Assembly (NCBI GenBank): GCA_022592435.1
Contig: JABYQS010000013.1
Span: forward strand, 393,411 to 457,410
Length of the DNA stretch: 64,000 nt
Source: Cerioporus squamosus
Lineage: Eukaryota; Basidiomycota; Agaricomycetes; Polyporales; Polyporaceae
Direction: 5' to 3'
In this document: one piece after another, positions 56,913 through 64,000 of the stretch
Position numbering within the stretch: the stretch's first letter is position 1
Layout: each line of letters begins with the position of its first letter
Notes under the pieces: model-generated
The model's database searches: none
Seen by the model: the letters and a program-made list of their open reading frames with translations, nothing else
What the model was told of the DNA's origin: nothing
Program-made: the position numbers and the translations under genes

Positions 56913-57173
56913 AGATCCATGATACCTTTGCAAGTCTGGTCATCGACTTCCCTCCACATTGTTCTGTTCCCTACGGTAGTCTTCACTTGTACTAGATGTA
57001 TAGTACCCTTTGTATCCATGTGAGAATGTACCAACCAACTGATTCCATAGGTACCGGTATGAGTGCGGAGACGGGCGTCCGGACGCGCCTCGCGTATCGC
57101 GTCCTATAGCGAATTTCCTGCGTCACGCGTAGACGCCTTACTTTTGCTCCTGCTCTCCGACTTGCATCTCGCC

Positions 57174-58690
57174 ATGAACAGCGCGGACACTCTCGATGTC
57201 CCTCATGCGGAGAGCTCCAAAGCAGCTGCCCAGCGACAGTCTCCGATCTGTGTTATATGCCAGACGAATGCTGCCATCTACACCTGCCCTCGCTGCAACC
57301 TCCGGACTTGCTCGCTGTCGTGTTCGACGAAACACAAGAGCCTCGGGGATGGTTGCTCTGGCATACGCAACAAGGCCGCATACGTGCCGATGAACCAGTA
57401 CGGATACGCGACGCTCGTGAACGACTACACGTTTCTCGAGGAGGTAGGCAGGAAGGTCGGAGACTGGGGACGCGAGATCGTGCAGGGCGGGTATACCGCG
57501 GGAGACCGCCAGGCTGCGGGGCGTGGGCGAGGAGATGCCAGGGGCCGAGGAAGAGGAAGAGGACGAGGCGGCGGTGGAGGTGCAGCGGGAAAGACAGCGT
57601 CGAAGCGGGACGTGCTCAGGATGCAGCTCGACTTCCGGGATATTGAGATCGAGTTCCTGCCGAACGGGATGGAGAGACGGACACTCAACCAGTCTACATG
57701 GGACTTCAAGTACGTTTCATATCCGTGCTTATACTTGTGTAAAGGAACTGGAATATATTTTCCTTGCTCGTGTAGGAACAGGACGGCGCTCCTCACGGTC
57801 GAGTTCAAGTTTCACCCACGACGGAATCTGCTCGCACCCTCTGAACCACCCGACCCGCCATTCACCCTCCTCGCGCACCGTGTCACTCTCGAGACGCCTC
57901 TCTTATTGGCCATACAAACCCAGGTGACAGAACGGAGCAAGAGCAAGAAGGACAAGTCGCTCCCACAGTGGGTGCAAGCACTTGTTCTCCCCGACGAGGA
58001 CGTCCCGGACTCGTTCACACCGCCACTGTGCGTCATGAGCACACCCCTGGATCCGCTTGCTGCGCTGAACAGCAACCCGCACGTCCCTCAGCCAGGCCGG
58101 CTAATACGGAGCGGATACTACAAACTCGACTCTAGTCAGCCTGTGGGAGCGGTACTCAAGCACAAACACTTCGTGGAGTTCCCGACCATCGAAGTATGGG
58201 AAGAGGACGCGTTCCAGGGAACCATCGTGGACGACCAAGGGACGGTCGTACGTGACGCGCCGGACGAACAGAGGCCGCCCAAGAGGCGGAAGCTGAACGT
58301 GAAGCAGGCGAAGAAGGCTATGAGCGGTCTATTAGGAGGCTATGGCAGTGACGAAGACGACGGCGCGGCAGAGGAGCGCAACGTGTCGAACCTCCTGGGA
58401 GACTATGCTGGCAGCGACGACGACGAAGAAGCAGATGGGGAAGCACCGGCCGGAGCCAACCCTGATGGCCTAGCGGACGAGGATGCATGGGGAGATGAGG
58501 ACGCCGAAGGCGAGACGGACGATGAGTACGAAGGCAGCCTGAGGAATTGGCTGCGATGCTGCAGAAGCTGCGAGAAGCGGGGGCCCTTCGGGATCCTCGT
58601 GGCGACAGCGCGCTTGGTGGCTATAGCGGCCCAGATGAGGAACAGGTCGACTGGGGCGACTCTGGAGACGAGGGAGACGGGGGAACATAG
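57174..58690 (+). CDS. BCD1: Box C/D snoRNA assembly protein Bcd1, frameshift near 3' end
   Basis: Exon 1 (57174-57709) starts MNSADTLDVPHAESSK and encodes the zf-HIT finger: CVICQTNAAIYTCPRC, RTCSLSCSTKHKSLGDGCSG. The Bcd1 core follows: YATLVNDYTFLEEVGRKV, an Arg/Gly tract, and LRMQLDFRDIEIEFLPNGM. Exon 2 (from 57776) continues NRTALLTVEFKFHPRRNLL and SGYYKLDSSQPVGAVLKHKH. Bcd1 stabilises box C/D snoRNAs during snoRNP assembly in the nucleus. After DDEYE the frame must shift by one step near 58529-58545 to read EELAAMLQKLREAGALRD and end EEQVDWGDSGDE at 58690. The unshifted frame runs on to 58853 with an unnatural Cys/Arg-rich sequence. The shift is probably a sequence error. Confidence 0.88.
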
Positions 58691-59244
58691 CTCCTCGTGG
58701 ACTTGTGACGCCGCGCACGATCCGCGGTTGGCCCAACGCGTTGAGTTCAAAGGGCTGTCTGTTGCACAGCGGTGCGTCGTGTTGCGTCTTCTGGGTCAAT
58801 GGAGGTGTACTAACTTGCTCTATGAGCTAGTGCTAGGGCAATCATCTGTGTGATTGCTCGGTAGACAATGTATCTCTTGTGGTCGCCATCAAATCCGGCG
58901 AACAGTCGAGCCTTGAGTCTCATGTCACAGATGTTCATGTCAACAGCGGTAAGACGTGTAACCATATATGAAGTATCAGCATTGCCCAACCAGACCAAAC
59001 ATGCGGCTTGGCGGTACTACAGATTCACCGCGCGATGTCATCTCATCCCGCATCTCGCTTCACCGGTGTCTTCAGGCTCTAGCGGAGCCTCCGGAGAACG
59101 CTAACTTCCAAAGTGCTTCCCTCTCAGGCTCGAGGCCACCAGCTTGCAAGTAGCCGTGTGGAGATAGCGGTGGCTGACTGCCATGTGCCATAAGCCATAA
59201 GTATGTGGTGTCGTGCTCTGCTGCCACATCCCCTTTCTGCCCCA
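58691..59244. other. Intergenic, BCD1 to first monooxygenase
   Basis: About 550 bases with no motif-bearing frame. It holds the BCD1 3' flank and the promoter of the monooxygenase. An in-frame ATG at 59203 precedes the chosen start. Confidence 0.45.
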
Positions 59245-61397
59245 ATGACTACCGACGCTCACACCGTTGCTGCAGCTTGGCTCTCCTCCTGCTCGTCCTC
59301 GTTGTGCAACGGGAACATTGAAGCCTTCACATCCCTCTTCCTGCCTACTGGCTGGCTTCGAGACCTCCTCGTCTTCAGCTGGGACATCAGATCTCTAGAG
59401 GGACCGCATAAGATCTCACAATACCTCTCGGGCACTCTTACCGCCGCTGGAGTGACCGACATACGCTTGGTGACTGACGTCGCGGAGCTAGCCCCTCGAG
59501 CATTCGCAATACTTCATACTCGAGCGACGGGCGTCGAGCTCACATTCAGCTTCTCATGCCGCAACGGTCAAGGACGGGGTAATGCACGCCTTCTCCGCGA
59601 CGTCGATGGCGCGTACAGAGCGATCACCGTCATGATGGAGCTGGCGGACTTGCGCGGTCACGAAGAGGCGCGTGTCCTTCTTAACGAACCCAGCAGTGCG
59701 ATTACTGCATGCGACCCGTATGTGCTCATCGGTGAGTCAGCTATGTTACCTTGCAGCGACACTGCGGCGACCCTCTGTCTCACACGCTCCCACAGTCGGA
59801 GCTGCGCAGACAGGACTCCAGCTCGCTGCTCGCTTCAAGCGCATGCAAATCTCGTCTGTAGTAATAGAACGGAACGCCAGGGTTGGTGACGTTTGGAGGA
59901 ACCGCTACCCATCTTTGACGCTTCATACGATCAAGCGACATCATAGCTGTAGGTTCCTTCGTCAAGTGGTCGTGCCCGAGCTCACGTAGTCTGCTTGTTA
60001 CCATAGTCCTATACCAGTCATTCCCGGCTGACTGGCCCGAGTTCACGCCAGGCGACAAGCTCGCGGACTGGTTGGAGCACTACGCGTACACGCAAAGGCT
60101 GGACGTGTGGACGAGCTCGGTCATCCAAGGCCAACCTTCGTACCGGCGCGAATATGGCGTTTGGGAGGTTACTGTTATCCGGGACGGACCGAGGTCAGAC
60201 TACGCCCCGCTCACCTGGTTCTCGCCACGGGCCCCTGGGAAGGCCGCAGATCCCCGCCATCCCCAAGGTGGAGACGATCTCCGGACGAATCTTGCACACA
60301 GAGCAGTATTCCGGTGGTTCCTGCGGTTCATACGTCGGACAGCGCGTTGTCGTTGTCGGTGCTGGCGGGAGTTCCATCGACGTCTGCGAGGATCTCGTTC
60401 TCCATGGTGCACGCTCGGTGACCATGATCCAGCGCTCTCCTACGTCGGTTCTGTCCCGCGACTACGTCAGCGATATGCTGAGAGCTGGCTTTCCCGAGAG
60501 CGTTCCTCTGGAAATCGCAGACTTCAAATGGTCGTCGTTTCCCCCTGGCCTCCTGAGGAAGCTCATGGTTGCGGACCAGCAGACCGCGCTCGACGCGCAG
60601 AAGGAGCTGCATGAGAAGCTGCGAAGGGGTGGTTTCAAGGCAGACATCGGCCCTGAAGGGCATTGGCTCCACCTCCTCGTCAAGTTGACGCGTAACGGAG
60701 GTATGTTCTGTACCTACCCATCTATAGCACTGTGTACGACTGTGCTAATAGTGCACCTACAGGCTACTGTAAAGTCACGAATTCTTTCGCCTGGTGTTCG
60801 TAATTGAAACTTTGCCGCAGGGATCGATAAGGGTGGTGCCGACATAATTGCGGACGGACGCATCGCTGTAAGGAGCGGTGTCTCCCTGCAGCGATTCACT
60901 AAGCGAGGTCTTGTGTTAGACGACGGCACTCACGTACAAGCCGACGTCGTTATCTTTGCGTGAGTACTCCTAGTTCTTTCTCTCTCTCTGACTCAGCATA
61001 ACGTTGCCACTCAGGACCGGATATGTCACCATGAGAGAGTCGAACAAAGAACTGTTGGGCGACGAAGTTGTGTCACAAATCGAGGAGGTCTACAGTCTGG
61101 ACGAAGAAGGGGAGCTCGATGGGAGCTATCGGCCATGTGGCCAACCTGGGGTATGTCTGCTCATGACCCTTAACGTGCTATCTGATCACAACGGGTATGC
61201 TTGCGTAGCTTTGGTTTGCGACGGGTGATTTCTTCGTATCGAGATTCATGTCGAAGCCATTGGTATGTTGTTGTGATGCGTCAAACGACGGGATACCAGA
61301 GAGCTAAAGGGCTACACAGGCTCGGCAACTCAAGGCAATACAACTCGGCCTCCTCCAGCACGACGGACGTCGATCTGCAATGATGCCGACGAGCTGA
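59245..61397 (+). CDS. NTF2-like/flavin monooxygenase fusion, gene 1 (one frameshift)
   Basis: The start MTTDAHTVAAAWLSS was chosen over an ATG 42 bases upstream because it aligns with gene 2. An NTF2-like N-terminal domain (WLRDLLVFSWDIRSLEG, then RLLRDVDGAYRAITVMMELA) precedes an FMO. The FAD Rossmann motif is VGAAQTGLQLAARF, followed by RVGDVWRNRYPSLTLH. The NADPH motif is VVVVGAGGSSIDVCEDL, the FATGY motif is split by an intron at 60961, and the end SKPL/ARQLKAIQLGLL is typical. Such enzymes oxidise small nucleophilic or keto-acid substrates; the substrate is unknown. The frame breaks near 60228-60235, where one C is missing in a C run (VLATGP to LGRPQIPAIP). A second, damaged copy follows in tandem. 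Confidence 0.8.
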
Positions 61398-62175
61398 GGC
61401 TGCCACTAGATCTCGGTCTGTAATCGCATCGATGTATGGGTGGTCACTAATACATACCATACTTGATCGCATAAACACGGTATTGCCTAACTCGACAAAC
61501 TCTGCACTAGATCAAACTAGATCGGAAGAAGCAGAGACTTACCCGGGCCAATGGCTTATAGTTCTAAGGCCGCGGTACCCGTCACCGAACGCATGGTACT
61601 GATCCTGGGACAGCTCTACATACCAGCCACGATCTCGCAGCCATTAAGTGCTTCCCCCGGGTACGTCTTCCTCGCACCCTCCCTTATACTCGAGTCTGAT
61701 GGACGTAACAGTCTCCGATGAGCGGCCGCGAACCGAAATGCAGAGAACCCTTCTCATCCATTGCCGCCCATGCCCTATCCGCATGGGCAAGCAGCGGTCC
61801 TGCACTACTGTTCAAGTGCCGTACTAGTATGTGGTTCTGCCGCGGATAGCAACCGTCCCCCATAGCTTCAACAGATTCAGCTACCCGGCTGCAGATCTGG
61901 CCCTTGACGAATCCTCCAGAACGTGGTGCACACTCCGGTGTTTGCGCGATGCAAGGAAGCTCGCCAGCATGCCGATCGGCCACAGGGCAAAGGGAGATAC
62001 CACGCCCGGACCCTTGTAAGATACGCTGCAGTGCTATACGGCAATGAGCTTGCTACCTGGGCGGTTTGAGTTTCCGTGAGGTACGAACCTTGTCCATGCC
62101 CCGCTGGTTTATAGCAGGGACTCCAGACTCCAGAACACGAATCCTTCCCTCGCCTCCCCCGCCGCCCACAACACT
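61398..62175. other. Intergenic, between the two monooxygenases
   Basis: About 780 bases with no recognisable gene. It is AT-richer after the gene 1 stop and has a C-rich leader just before gene 2. Confidence 0.45.
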
Positions 62176-64000
62176 ATGGCACTCGATCCCCACTTCCTTG
62201 CGTCAGATTGGCTCTCTCGCTTCACGGCTGCACTTAAGGGCACAGTCATATCCAGCATTACAGACTTGCTCCTTCATGACGGCTGGCTGCGCGATGTACT
62301 CGTCTTCTCATGGGATATCCGGTCCCTGGAGGGGCGCGAGACAATCGCTTCCTACCTCCAGTCGAACTCTTTCACCAAAGCCGACATCGTCGACGTTTAT
62401 CTGATCGAGAGGACGGACCTTGCTCCTCGGGTCTACAACTGGGCGCAGGTGCAAGCCGTCGGTATCGAGTTTGCCTTCACGTTCGACTGTCGTCACGGCC
62501 ACGCCCGCGGCTACGTTCGGCTTCTTCGCGACACCGACGGCATCTACAAGGCACTCACTCTCCTCACCGAGCTCAGCGATCTCGTGGGCCATGAGGAACT
62601 CAGCACTATGCCGTTCGAAGACGACCTTGCCGGGAATCCGAACGTTGCCATCCCCACCAAGGACTTGCGGAGCGAATTCAAGAATTGGCAGCAGGAGGTC
62701 GAGAGTAATCCACATGTACTGATAGGTACTAGTCCTCCACTTCGATGCATCCTTCCATACACTGACCATCCTCGTGCGTAGTCGGCGGTGCGCAGACGGG
62801 CCTTCAGGTCGCTGCTAGATTCAAGCAGATGCAGATACCGACGTTGGTGATCGAGCGCGACGCCCGGATTGGCGACGTTTGGAGGAAGCGGTACCCGTCT
62901 CTCGTTCTTCATACCCCGAAGGGACATCACACCTGTAAGACTGGCCTGCTGTGCATCCATGTGGCTGGATCACTTCCTGTCTGCTGCGTCCCCTAGTCCT
63001 CTATCAGCCCTACCCCGCAAACTGGCCGCAGTTCACCACTGGTAGCAAGCTTGCAGACTGGATCGAGCACTACGCGTTCATACAAGATCTTGTCGTTTGG
63101 ACGAAGTCGGAGTTCAAGCAGCCGCCCACGTATAATCCGGAGTCGCAGACCTGGGACGTCACAGTCGTCCGGACGGTGTCGAGGTTAAGCTCCGACCGGC
63201 ACACATCGTCCTAGCCCACCGGGACCTCTGGAAGGCCTAACATTCCAGCGGTCCTCAATATGGAGCGCTTCCCGGGAAAAGTGATGCATTCGAGTCGCTT
63301 TCCCGGCGGCGCAGCTTACACTGGCAAACGTGTCGTCGTCGTCGGCGCGGGCAACAGCGCTATGGACATCTGTCAGGACCTCGTCTACCATGGAGCAGAC
63401 TCCGTCACGATGATCCAGCGGTCCATTACATGCGCCGTCCTCTCGGACCTACCAGCTTCGGGTGATCGGCGGAGCGTTCCCAGACAACGTTTCCGACCGA
63501 AGTGTCCGACTTTAGAGCGCTGGCAATGCCGTTCAGGCTGTTCAAGCGTCTCATGATCGCTGCAGAACCTGAAGCCAGGGAGTACCATAAGGAGATGCAC
63601 GAGAAACTACGCAACGCGGGTGTCAAGGTCCACCTTGGACCCGAGGGACAAGGACTGTACGTCTTATACCTCGAGAGAGCTGGAGGTGCGCTACTCACAT
63701 GTCTGCTCACTCGCTGAGAACTTACCCAACGGACAGGATATTGTACGTCCTATAGTTGCTTTCGATACGCATCGCCTAATCTCTAGCAGGGACCGACAAA
63801 GGGGAAGCAGCAGAGATGATCGCTGACGGACGAGTCAAAGTGCGCAATGGGATCTCACCACACCGATTCACGGAGCAGGGCGTCGTCTTCGACGATGGCT
63901 CGGAGATACACGCAGACGTCGTTGTGTTTTGCGTACGTACCGACCACCCCATCCATATTCTCTGCATCCGGATGTTCACACGACTTTGCGCCTACAGAAA
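62176..64000 (+). pseudogene. NTF2-like/flavin monooxygenase fusion, gene 2 (several frame breaks, 3' end off window)
   Basis: The N terminus is intact: MALDPHFLASDWLSRF, WLRDVLVFSWDIRSLEG, RLLRDTDGIYKALTLLTELS, then an exon with VGGAQTGLQVAARFKQMQ and RIGDVWRKRYPSLVLH, and YPANWPQF with WIEHYAF. From about 63170 the frame breaks repeatedly against gene 1: near 63170 (one base short), 63215 (one C extra), 63440, 63490 (one T extra) and possibly 63926 (an extra T in a T run). The pieces remain clearly homologous, including VVVVGAGNSAMDICQDL and FRLFKRLMIAAEPEA. Either the gene is decaying or the sequence here is poor. The last exon lies beyond the window, so the FATGY motif cannot be checked. 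Confidence 0.7.

Noticed and set aside
57063..57173. Upstream extension of BCD1
   Set aside because: There is no ATG in the extension, and the ATG at 57174 matches the start of the family.

Overview
The window reads as a nuclear contig from a filamentous basidiomycete, most likely an Agaricomycete close to the Polyporales. The basis is high GC, very dense gene packing, many introns of about 50-70 nt with GT(A/G)-AG ends, and basidiomycete-style versions of conserved eukaryotic genes. No rRNA, tRNA, CRISPR, transposase or plasmid-like element was recognised.

Layout, left to right. A serine/proline-rich gene runs off the left edge (1-435, -). A secreted GH18 chitinase (2279-4429, +) is followed by two head-to-tail members of an unfamiliar gene family (copies A and B, 4804-9133, +). 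Next come a STEEP1/CXorf56-like protein (-) divergent from an Avo2-like ankyrin protein (+), a GPH/SLC45-type sugar transporter (+), DPH6 (-) divergent from the ubiquitin E1 UBA1 (+), and two more family members in tandem on the minus strand (copies C and D, 23850-28437). They are followed by the STRIPAK subunit Far11/STRIP1 (-) divergent from a Pcl-type cyclin (+), a fifth family member (copy E, 38275-40424, +), a Crinkler-like P-loop NTPase (-), DPH1 (-) divergent from an RNPS1-like SR protein (+), NPC1/NCR1 (-) divergent from a small Dif1/Spd1-type ribonucleotide reductase regulator (+), a C2H2 zinc-finger factor (-), a CYC2/cytochrome b5 reductase-like protein (+), DRE2 (+), BCD1 (+), and two tandem NTF2-like/flavin monooxygenase genes (+). 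The second monooxygenase gene is cut by the right edge.

Most genes are unlinked housekeeping functions: diphthamide synthesis, ubiquitin activation, Fe-S assembly, snoRNP assembly, sterol transport, and TORC2 and STRIPAK signalling. The unusual content is the five-copy family A-E. Its members share a Q/P/M-rich N terminus, a conserved helical block split by a 22-nt microexon, two Myb/SANT-like (Rap1-Myb-like) blocks, and usually a C-terminal tail that pairs a sumoylation consensus with a SUMO-interacting motif. I know no name for this family; a role in SUMO-linked chromatin or telomere biology is inference only.

Several conserved genes (UBA1, BCD1, the C2H2 factor, copy C and both monooxygenases) carry reading-frame breaks of one or a few bases. 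Those in single-copy essential genes argue for sequence errors. Those concentrated in the second monooxygenase may be genuine decay.
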